From: Paragonimus westermani
Taxonomy: Eukaryota > Platyhelminthes > Trematoda > Plagiorchiida > Troglotrematidae
Length of the DNA stretch: 64,000 nucleotides
NCBI GenBank assembly: GCA_008508345.1
Contig: QNGE01002656.1
Span: 1-64,000 of the forward strand
Reading direction: 5' to 3'
Shown: positions 25,401 to 37,400 of the stretch, piece after piece
Layout of the letters: each line of letters opens with the position of its first letter
Numbering within the stretch: the first letter of the stretch is position 1
Translations under genes and position numbers: made by a program
Notes under the pieces: model-generated
Seen by the model: the letters and a program-made list of their open reading frames with translations, nothing else
Databases searched by the model: none
Told to the model about the DNA's origin: nothing

Positions 25401-28400
25401 ATGAGATGCGAACAGAAATATTAAACGGTGATTGATTGAACTTGTTCTTGGTCGCCCTCACAAATTGGCGTGATTCTGACGGCCTTACAGGGACAGAATT
25501 CTGCCGTCACTTTATGAGGTCGTTAGATTTCCAAGAGTTCATGTTTGGAGGACATAACTGGGCATACCGCCCACTCCGTGTGATTTGCTCAGATGGAGGA
25601 GAGTAGGCTTTAATCTAAAGCTTTCAAAATTGAGAGATATCGCAGTACCGGGCGTATCAATATAATCTTATCAAAGATCAGTTATTTTCGAAGCAACCAT
25701 CATCATAGGCCCGCAAGTGGTGCCTACTCAGTAATTCTGCACTCTCCATGACAGCAGTGGACCTGTGATTTTTATGAGCCAGACACGAGATGTTTGTTTG
25801 ATGAGGTTAACCTATGAATGTGTTTAGGCTTACTCACGAACTTCAACCATAGGCGAACTAAAACGAATGTCCAATTCAATTCAAATAGCTATGTATATTT
25901 GTTTGGTAGTGCTGTTTATTTTTAACACACTTATTAGGCACTCTCAAGGCAGAGGGTATCTCAGAGGGTGCGCTTCAAATGAATTGACCTACTCGTTTTC
26001 ACCTTGATCCATAAGTTCGAGATCGATGGAAACGGAATCAACACAGGTGTCAAGAGTTGAATCGCTTTCTGTACGTTAGCCTCCATCGAAATCCACTGCT
26101 TGTCATCAATGAAAGTACTATCCCTTCATGACCAGTTTGCTTTCTAAATGGATTCCTTCATACGGGTGAAATCAGTTTGCATGAAGCTACTTCTTGCGAC
26201 CGCTGATGATAGAATTAAACCAGCTTCAGATATAAACCTAAAGTTGGGTTCCATATAGTGGATGCTACTCGGTAGTTGTAATACTACAGTTAGCCCACGA
26301 TTAGCGACTCGATTGTGAGCATCAAGTCAGTAAATAATAGGCGACCTTGAGTACATCACATTCTAAAACCATACACACGATTCACGAGTCTTAGGTCTTC
26401 TATGGTTGTCTGGAACGCTGCAGATGCATAATTTCTTGACTGTTTTTCGTATTTCAAAGGCTGATTAAAACGTCGCATCAAAAGTAAGCTACTGTATGTA
26501 GAGCATGTCCTGCACAGCACCCTAAACAGAAGGTCGTCAAAATGCCACGTTTGAATAACAGTGAACGGTAAACCCCACCTAACATCTCGAGTCAGATTAA
26601 CGTTGCTTCTGAAACCTGTAGTAAGAAACCGGTCGTTCATGTGAAATATTTAAGGTGCCTTCTAGATACAGTGCACGATCTCTACGGGCACTCCTTAGTG
26701 ACATTGCAGGGTTGGATTTTATTCGAACATTGGAAAAGAATATTACTTAGCCTGCTTCTCATTACCGAACCACGTATGGTAATCAAAACACAGATTCAGT
26801 ACGTCTAACTCGTGTATTAATGTCGACCGTGGAAAATAGAATGCACAAAAATGGTCTCATGCTAACGAGACACGAAGCGGCACGTCCTTTCGACTCTTAG
26901 ATGAAAAGTCAGTTATGCGAACAGCTGTTTTCGGTAATTCTCATCGGGCTTTTACAATTACATAGGGTACATGCGTTTTATATAAGAAAAAATGGAGCAA
27001 GTCGAATGGGTTATTAAGGTCATAGGCATGGGGCGGATGACAGTCTGTTGGAAGGGAGTGGGAGTGTTGGTGAATGTGTTACACTGTTACTCGTGCCGGC
27101 CGTGAGATATGCAGTCGTCGGTGTCAAGTGGTTCACGCTTGCTTGAGTTTCAAGTGGCTGTGAAATAGTTGGTGATAGGAGATGTAGGGTTTGCACGAAC
27201 GGTTGTAGAGTCTGATGGCAATAACCTCGGCCGTTGATAACAGTCGCAACCTGACAGCTCTGGAGTGGGATTGACGAACCTTGTAGATAACTCGGAAGGC
27301 TTCGTCTGGATCAATTTGGTGACCGGTGTCAATTAAGTGGGAACCGATTGCACTGGCAGTGGGCTTTGTCGAACCGTTGCGAATCCATTTCGGGAGGTGT
27401 TCACGAATCCTTTCAGATAGCCGTCTTGTGGTTCTCCGTCATCCGCCCCATGTCTATGATCTTAATGACCCATTTGACTTGCTCCAGTTTTTCCTATATA
27501 AAACGCATGTACCCTATGTAATTGTAAAAGCCCGATGAGAATTACCGAAAACAGCTGTTCGCATTACTGACTTCTTATGAATCCCATGGGAATCTGGAAA
27601 CGATCTTAGATGCAAGTTACAAACTTACAGCGCGAATAGAACAAAATTAGGTGGGAAAAAATCAACTAGAGTTTACAATAAATTGCGACCAGGAAAAATA
27701 TCACCTTGTCTGTTGAGGGCTCTAGGGCAACATATCAATTCCTGAGTCACATTTTTATTCAGCAAACAGTGCGTTAGTCCTGTGGCTAAACATGAGAAGG
27801 TAGTGTTAGGTTAATTTCATACTGACAATAATAATACTTTTTACAATTAGAAAAAGAGCAGCAGTAGCAATATTACCAATGCCCGGAATAGCTGGCAACT
27901 TAAAATTACGAATGCTAAGTGGGGATCAGTGCCGATGATTGGGGAAAACAATATGAAAGTAAGCCAACCCAGACGCCTTTTAAGACCTCATGACAATTAC
28001 AAGAACACCCTATCCTAACATTGATCAACCTTTTTATACTCATTCACAGTTTTCAAAGTCACCACTTTTCTGGGGAACCTGTTCTATGAGTGTATAGTTC
28101 AGATAAATGAGAAGTTTCCGCTCCACTTGGCTATACAGCCGACTTGTCTTATCAAATTATCCATCGGTCTGACTATCCAACCCTCTTTCCAGTCTCTCAG
28201 GTGTCCATGAATGCACCAAATCTTTTGTCATACTGTGTATTTCGACCAGGTTCTCTGTCTTGCGCCCATGCTACAGTGAAATCAGTTTGAAATTACTCCG
28301 CCCATTCACGCACGTCACGGCTGACGGTCTGTGAACTCCCAAGAGTGGCAAGGAGCCGAATGCTTCCCAGAAGTGTTGTGCTTTTAATCAGCCGACGTTT

Positions 28401-31400
28401 CCAGATTGTCAGGAAATACATCAAATGTGATAGTTCCGTTATCCTACTCACAAACAATGATTTTTCGGCCAGCTGAGCTACCGAGACACCTTGAACAAAT
28501 AGCATAAAAGTACAGTTAGGAGAGACTCTGAAGTTGTTTGCCCGGATAACTATCTAATTCCCTCTAGTTGTAATTTCCAGTCTACCTGATCCCCTGTATA
28601 TGACAAAACTTGACACTTACCGGGGTTCAGCAAACGCTGGCATCTGAATGACTCCTCATTTGTTCAACCACTGCCTAGCCCGAGGTGTTTACCGCGTGCA
28701 ACAGTCTTTTAGTTTGACGCTATCTGCAAATAGAGGACAATCAATCAAATACACAGTTCATTAATGTCTACTAGCTACAATGGTGTGCAGCCCGCTGAGT
28801 GGGAGGCCAATATCGAACAAAGTGTGCCGAGTCCTTAAACTTCTGGTTTTGCCAATCGGATGTTTGCCGAGCTTGCTGAACGAGGTGACATCATCAGTCT
28901 GTGAGTCGTTGAGTGTCCAAACCCACTCCCCCAAACAGCTACACACTGGTGATTTCACCTCGCTGGGTGGTTAGATGTGCGCAATCTGAATGCTATGCTC
29001 GGTAAACAACCGTTTACGTTAATCATTAATCCTAGCTGCGAACACCACCACCACTGTTTCCAACCATCAAAAACTTCTGGTTTCGCCCATAAGCATTTGA
29101 CCGATCCACCTGCATACTACTGCTTGGCCGCTGGGTGGCGGTGGTTCACAAAGCCTAGAACATCTTTACGGTCAAGATTAGCAACATTCGCCTTCTCATC
29201 TTTTTCAAGAAACCAGTATTGTTGTTGGCCTATTAACTTGCCTTGAATAAGGTAGGGGCACGCTCGCTACTTCACAACACTTGAGCGGCTTGCACTGCCC
29301 GTTTACCGCACACACCAGACGGAAGTCGGAAATCTGTCCTGCGTTCCACCTGTTCTACAATGGTCCTAACAAAGTCTCCGTCCAATCCTCCGCAACCACT
29401 CCATCCGCAAGGGAGTAATTACCTAACCCTGTTGCGGGTACCACCAATCCCTTTGCCAGAACTTTTGTCGTGGTTTGTTTTGATTCGTTTTACGTAACGT
29501 AACCTTCACTTCTGGTACTTCCATGTACTGTAGCATGGCAGTTACGGTACAGTAAGCCCTCTGAGTTTTCAATTTACAAGGCAGAATTACTCCTCAACAT
29601 CTTTCATCTGAGTAGTGTTAATATTCCTTAAGTGTCAATCATTTTTGTTTATTCTGTTAATTATCAATAAACCATTGACGAAAATTGCATATCAAACCAA
29701 AGTGGACTTACATATAATCGTTTTAGTACACACCATGCTGGCTTGAGAACATCAATCGCGACCGCTCCAGTGAGACGCAAGAAACGCGGATTAGCGTGGC
29801 GCACCATAATCCTGAATGTTGATTCAGGATTCAGTCGAAGTTCGTCAACTATACATTCTGATGAGAAATGTGTCTAGCATGGTAGGCATCCGTTCTTTTC
29901 CAGCTTATAGGTGACCGTCACATTAGCATGACAAACGTTGAACCGTTTTACTCTCTCATCGATTGTTTCCGAGGATTGCGCAAACATGAATATTTCATCC
30001 ACATGACTTTTGTAAAACTGCAGTGATGAAATGTCTTAAGCAGTTCTCCTACCGAGTTTTAGATATCCACATCGCTGGCAAGGATGATGGATCAGTAAAA
30101 AGGTGTGTGTAGCGAAACCCTACCTTGACTGGTCAGTACGCTCTCTTCACAAGCTTTACACCAATGAAGAGCAAGCGAGCATTGGTCAGAACATTGTTTA
30201 CGCGTGCTAGTCGCATTTATTCATCAGAATCTTTAACTGATGAACTTTGACTGCTTACGAACACTTTAAAGGATAATGGGCATCCGCTGAGATTTATCAG
30301 TAGACAGCCATCAACGCATAGCAGTGGACAAGGTTTCCACGGTTGAGTAGAAGAAAGTCTACATTGAAATACCATTCAAAGGTGACCCTTCTTCACTTCG
30401 AACCGCAAAATTTCTCGTCGCATCCATTAAGCAGACAATGCGGGTGAAATCATAATCGTTGACTGAACTTGTAGGCTACCGTTAGCTTCAGTAAATGGAG
30501 AGCAACCTGTTGGCGCCAACTCACTGTACATATCAATTTGTGTGTAACTGCGACGAAATTTACGTCAGCAGAACCGACAGGTGCTTGAACTCTAGGATAA
30601 AAGAACATCTGCCGAAATCGGTTCAGGATGTGACTGCACAGTCTACTTTCTTCGTCCGGGGATCATGCAAACTTCCGGCCTCGTATGTCACTAGACCTAT
30701 GTTGGCCACCGGATTAATCCCGAATCAACATTCAGGATTATAATGCGCCACGCTAATCCGCGTTTTACTAGTCCAGTCTTGAAGAGCGTATCAAGGAAGG
30801 GACATTGAACAAGTGAGATGGGTAAACATTCTTTTTAGAGCATCCTAAAAAGCGGTAGTAGAAAAACATGTTGAATATGTGGTTACTTAAAAGGTAACCA
30901 AAAGATATTTGAAAAACGAAACCGTGAGTGGTTCCTGGACGGCTGCGCATACTGATCCGCGAGAATGAAGGAAGTGCTACCTAACTTGTAATAGAAATTC
31001 TTTCGCAACCTCAAGTAGATTCATGCTTCCAGAACTTGTTCTGGAAGACGAAGTATATTCTTAACCGGGATCCTTAAGAGGGGCATATGAGCATTAGCCA
31101 CTATGATGACCAACCGGGTTAATTCATGGACAATAAATTCGTTAATCGATACATCAGTTACTTCCAATAGTGTTGGCACCATCAATGAACAGTGTCGGTT
31201 GAGTGATAGCAGAATACTTAAACTCACGACGTGTAAGCAGATGAATTAACGGGAACTACAGAGTAATTAGACATGCTTTGTACCTATTAAACAAGTGAAA
31301 CGAGTGATACGGACCATACTAATCTGACGACAGTTTGCGTTGAACATTGCTTTATGACGTTACGTGATGCTCTTGGTTAAACGCTGGCCCCAACGGGCAT

Positions 31401-34400
31401 TTTTCTCCGGAGAAACACCCAACCAGTTTTCAAACAGGTTACAGAACGTTTGGATTGACAGTTCACTACATGGGGATTTCAACCCAGGTTTTAGAATGTT
31501 CTTAGCACTGAGACGTTTATCAAGAAGCTACTTTGTTCATTAAGTATAAGTGGCGAGTGCAAATCATCAACTGTCTTCAGACATGATTAAAAACTAAAAG
31601 TTGAGTGTATTCAGTTAACTTTTGAGAATTGTGCGTAAGCAGCTTCCCTACAATAATGTCAGTGACGGTTACTTAAACAAGGCTATAGGTAACAGTAAAT
31701 GAGGCGGCCAAATACCGACGGCGGGAGAACACAATCTTTTAAAAACAGGCTGATGGACATAATTGTGGGAAATCTGCCATCAGGTCATTACAGTTCTAAG
31801 GGTTAAATAATAGACGTCGAGTAAAGCTTGAGAACAGTTACAGTTGAACAACATGAAAGCACTCAAATCAGTCCTATCCACCAATAAGGTGGATTGGGCA
31901 ATCAGCCAATGAATGAAATGTACGCTCATGGGTAGACGTGACCAGCGCATCTATGGCGTTTCCCAAGGAATGTGTCAGATGTCACTAATACCCAAATTAG
32001 ATCTGGGAACACCGTACGAACCAAATTCGCCCAGATATAATCTCACAGAGAAGTCATGTTGCAAGGCGAATGGACACGTACCGTGCGCAGGCAAGTGAGT
32101 TCCAACGGTTGATCAGTCAACGGTAAATTTCTCTAGATGATTCTGATGAAGAAGAACGTGAGAGTTTTATTGCTTTTGCCCAACTTGTAGTCGGCACACA
32201 AGTTTTGAAGATATAGTATAGCGAGTAGTCGTCCAATAAAGCGCAATCTTTATTGTCAAAATCGCCAGTCACATTCAACGCGCGCCCTCTCGTTTGAGTC
32301 ATAATTCCAACCCACAACACCNCGAATGACCTGCAACCTCACTTTAAGTTCCAGGATAATCCAGAAAAGTATGTCCATAGTTTTTCAGTGTCCACCTTGA
32401 TGCCACGTTCCGCGGGGTTCTGTCACTAGTACCGAAATTTTGTCTCTCACGTCGTAGAGGTGGTCAAATATCAGTTAGGTTCAGTTTGAGAATTTTCACA
32501 ATCAAGCCAGTCAGCTATGGTATTGATATGTTCGCCGAGCTTGGCATTTAGTTTGCAAACGTTTCATCACCAAGCGAGGTGACATCATCAGTGCGTAAGT
32601 GTTTCAGCGTGTAGTTTTGAATGTGGCGTTTGGTGAAGTTGGATCGATGCCTGCTCTTATATATAGCAGAGTGGGTTGACCTACTGACCTGAATTCTGGT
32701 TGGTCGCTTTCCGTCGTTTCGGTTTACCGGTATTTGGGCTTGATGGCATTTTCGTCTCCTCAAATCCTTGATTCTCTTTGGTTCATAGATTTTGTCTAGT
32801 TCGATGTGTTTGTTTATTGAGCCATCAGAAGCCAGTCAGCTACCTCTAGCTATTGATGTCTAGCCATTGATGTCTGCCCTAGTCAACTGCATTTATCAGT
32901 GTGCTCATTCGCATGTGATATACGGAGGCCCGCTAACTAGAAAACAGTAGAATGCTTTACAACTTTCAGATGTAGGCTTGAACGTAATAATCACTCGACC
33001 AGATAAAGGCTTAAGAATAGTGTTCCTGGAAAAGCGACTGTATCTCTAACGTATCCTCTACCTTATCCTTTGAACCAAGTTTCATTCAATCGAATAAGGA
33101 AGAAGATAGGGCGCACGTGAGCGAGTAACCGATAGTGAGTATTTTCAAACATCTCAAACAGCCGTGATTAGTTTCAGAAGCTAAGTCGGACCGAATCACA
33201 CCGAAGGGTTCTGTTACACCTCGACTTTATGGGCCCCTAAAATTCACAAGTGTAACCACATGCCAAGGCAAATATTGGACATGTGTAGTACTCTATCATA
33301 GCGTCGCCTAGTAGCTTGTGTAGGCTTTAGAGCCCATACGTCAATGCCTATGTCAGCACAGTCTGTGTGACATTCTGAAATTGCGCAGGCTACAAAAGAC
33401 CTGAATGTCGATAAGTTCGTGTGCACGTTTAATATCGCCTTGTTGTTTACAAAAGTGCCACTGGTGGAAATCACTTGTGAGTATGTTGATACGTCCGTGA
33501 TTGGACTACTGTTTCCGACTTCGTCTGTGAAGAAAATAATCCTCCGCTGCAAATTCAAAATGCAGTTTATAGTCAACGGATTGCTTTATCGATAACTCAA
33601 AGGCATGGCTAGGAGACCTCTAATCGGCTCTTTGCTATCCCATATATTCATTAGCGAGCCTGAGTATGACCAGATGAAAAGCTCGATCACTGGCTTATTT
33701 TTTTCAGTCGTTGTGTAGGTGACGTTTTTACGATGGGAGATGTCTTGGGCGGAATTGATAGCATTTTGTGCATGGTTAAAATAGCTCACCCTTCTACACA
33801 GCTCACGGCAGAGATAGAAGCGAACAGCACGTTCCATTTCCCTAGTGTTAATTTAATCAGATGAACAGACGACCTGCTGAAGCGAGCTATTTACAGGGAG
33901 CTGACATGGACAGATCAGTATACTTTGTTCAACAGTTTTGTGATGTTGGGGCAAAAGCCGAATCTTATCCACAGTTCCACAAGTACAGCAAAGAAATTTT
34001 TTTGGAGCTTGCTAACATTTCCAGTGGTATGAGATAAAATGGCTCTACCGAAAGACTTGTTGTTGAGAACGTGGCAGAAATATCATTGTCCTCTGGTAGC
34101 TATTTGGACAAGAAACCCATATTCCCCAACCAACCATTCAAAGGCGATTTAGCAGCGGATTTTCCCAATCACAGTACTGAGAACCTTTTCGGCCGCGACG
34201 CTGCAATCCTGGGTCACAAGTACGTGCATGCAATCTTCTAACGCAAAAAAACACGATGCTTGTCCACACCAAAAATATGGCTGTTTACCCTTCCTCCTGT
34301 TGTGCAGCGGAGTGCATTGAATGCATGACGAGGCATCTTGGTGAGCACACGAGGGGACATCATCCAGCGTGGCTTAGAGGCGTAGTCATAAAATCAATAA

Positions 34401-37400
34401 CTAGGGCTATTGTAGAAAATTTGGCGACATAAGTCACAACGTGATCCTTTTGCGCCTTTTACAGAGCGTCTGGAAAGTAGCCAAGGTCAATACAGCGTCG
34501 AAACAGTGACAACTGAAACGACCGTCATTCGATTACATCATCCTGAACTATCGTTGTCACAAGAAGTTCATTTAAGCTCTTGAACTCTAGTCACCTAACC
34601 ACGAACGTACATTCCATTCATTCCATTCATTGGCTAATTGCCCAATCCACCTTATTGGTGGATAGGACTGATTTGATTGCTTTCATGTTGTTCAACTGTA
34701 ACTGTGCTTTTCTCAAGCTTTAATCGACGTCTATTATTTAACCCTTAGAACTGTAATGACCAGATGGCAGATTTCCTACAATTATGTCCATCAACTTGTT
34801 CTTATTCTAACTGATCGCATGGATGTTCTGGGCCTGTTGCGTAATTTCGCCAAGTTTATTTCACACACTATGCCTTATAGATGCACTGAACTTGAAAGCA
34901 TTTCAGCCAAGTAAAACTCGGTGCATTATTGCACAATCGGGGTTTTAGTTCTATGAAATTGTTTATCAGACAGGTGTGATTGGTGGACATCTTGAAAACG
35001 ATGAATTAGTGTCATCTGGCCGATTGTTTAAATGAGGTCTCTAGCACTGTTAAGCACCACGCACACATAGGTCAGTTAGTTACGATTGTCCCCAGAAGTC
35101 TCTATTAAAGGGGTAGAGTAAATGAACAGTGCTATTTGAATGTTGAGGTTAGTTTTGATTTTGTGGAAGTTTCAGTAATAGCAGTAAGTATTGTCAGCAA
35201 CATCGTCCTCATCATCCCAGTCGGTGTCAACAGTGTGCTTTCAGATGATACGAGTGTATTACTACCACAAAATCGAATAATAGAGTACACATTTATAGCA
35301 AAATAGAAATGCTAAATCAGCTATACTCACACTAGTAAAAATGATAAGGGAACTGAGGTGGATACCAACACAAAACACTCATAAGTACATGATGAAATCT
35401 CCAAGGCTAAGGTGTTCATTTCACGTTATTTTCCGCCAGGTTGTTCAGACGTGAACAGAAATGTCTTTAGTGTTCGTAACCGATCTGGTTCGGTGAGGTA
35501 GCAGTCCACTTCATGGTTATGGTCGTTAAAGCGAATCTAACCTACAGTTAAATGAAATGTCAAACTGCGTTGAATGGAAACCACGGGAAAAAGGGTTTTC
35601 TTAATAACGCCAAACTAATGTGTGCTAGGTTTCTTCTGTGCGCTATAATACCAACATCCGGTAATTTGTAATGGGGTTAAATATAGGTAGATATAAGGTG
35701 CACCCTTTTCTCTGTTCCATCCTACAATCTCCACACTTTGTGGAAAATGTGAGATAACAACCAAACACTTGAATGTCGTTTGTAAGTAAGGCGGCTTCCA
35801 CAAGACATTACATAGAATAACTAATTAATTTCATTTCACAGAAAGTGACGATTTTCATAATCTCAAGTTCAACCACCTGCTATCTCCTGTGACATTTTCA
35901 TCCAAGGACCAAGGAATTTGCATCCTCATATATGAGCACTATACGTTGTTCCTAGTTTATTATTGATTGCCCTGATCTGCGTCCACCGTCTCCTAGGCTG
36001 CGTGAGTTGTGGTTCACGGCAAGAATACACGGAGTAATTAACGGTAGACCTACGGCCTTAATAAATGGCCCAAGCAATCTTACTAACTACAGGAAATTTT
36101 GGAGAGTTACAAAATAAATACACATTGTTTCAAATATTGTACCTTCAGAAATTTTTGATGTCCATGCAGATTATTGCGCAACACGGTTTGCTGGCGCCAT
36201 TCAATCTTACAAACTCATAATGACGAACCACCGGATAGCGCCGGAAACGCCCTTTACTAGGCATTTAAAGTTTTTCACTGAATATATGTAATAAAAGATG
36301 TAGTGAACAGTGAACTAACGATCAGATTTTTAACCATTGTTTTATGCTATTTCGCTGCGTTAGCAAACAGAATGTTCTACCATTAGAAATCTTTCTTTTT
36401 AAACCAAGCTTTGATATAACTGTCATCTTGTTTGTGAATCTGTCAAAGACCTTGATTTACCATCTCGTATTTGCATGATACTAACATTGCTGCACCGTTA
36501 TGTTCTTATACTGGTAAAACCTCTAAGTTTTTTCTCATCTCATTTTTGTGTTGACTCAGCCACATCAACTCAGGCTGAACCGAAAACAGACGGTGAAGAG
36601 CGTCTGAACAGAAGACTTTTTGCTCAGTCAATACGTGATCAGTTACGGGCAAATGTAAGTGAAATTCAGTTGGTAATTTACATGATTTAAGTAAAATAAG
36701 AGTAACTTTGTGAGATGAAGTACGAGAAAACCTCGGTTTGCTGCTGTCACGAGAGATGTGTAACTTCAGAAAAAAGTAGAAAACTAAAGGTGTTCACGGA
36801 GTTCTAGTAGGTCACTACTTACTTTCTTCCAAAAGGCAAATACGAAGGGTTTTTGGGCATATCTGGTTTGTAGTTAACACGTATCTAACCAAATACTTTT
36901 ATGGTCTATAATGTCGGTTTTTGAACCAAATAAAACAATCAAGAACACCAGTGTTAAATCTAGAGTGAATAGGACAAAGTTTGACTTCGTTTTTGTTGGT
37001 CAAGTAAACGAACTATTTGATCATTCTGAAAGTTAATGCCTCTAGAAAGACTATTGCATTTGGCGTGCATCTTAAACGTTAGTTAACATTATATTACGTT
37101 ACAGCACAGTCGTACATTATCACAAATAATCTGCAGCACCTCAGGACATATTGCTCTCCAATCCTTTTTGAAACACTAACTTTCAGTGATATCACATGAT
37201 CTATTGACTTGACCAAAGCAAACAAACTTAAATTCCGTCATGTCCACTCCGGCTTAACATAAATTGGCTACTGAGAAGGCATTGCATCTGTTTCCTCAGT
37301 AAAATTCAGCAGATTGATTTTTTCCCTCTTGTTTCTTCTAATTTCAGATCAGACGTTCTGCACATGAAGGTGAGATGGAATACGCGCATGATTTGGATGA

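Larger units (their letters stand above)
31751..34793 (+). mobile_element. Penelope-like element bounded by about 175-base inverted repeats
   Basis: The arms 31,751-31,927 and 34,617-34,793 are near-identical in inverted orientation, each with an inner palindrome around TCCACCAATAAGGTGGA. Inside, the + strand carries, across stops, the ordered Penelope-like RT motifs: VIITRPDKGLRIVFLEK (about 32,970-33,040), STLWAPKIHK (33,218-33,247), NIALLFTKVPLVE (33,430-33,470), ILRCKFKMQFIVNGLLYRQL-like with a stop (33,540-33,600), TWTDQYTLFNSFVMLGQKPN (33,905-33,965) and a PNQPFKGD stretch (about 34,120). A GIY-YIG remnant, TRHLGEHTRGHHPAWLRGVV (about 34,330-34,390), follows. It is the most complete Penelope-like copy here, and inactive. 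Confidence 0.8.
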
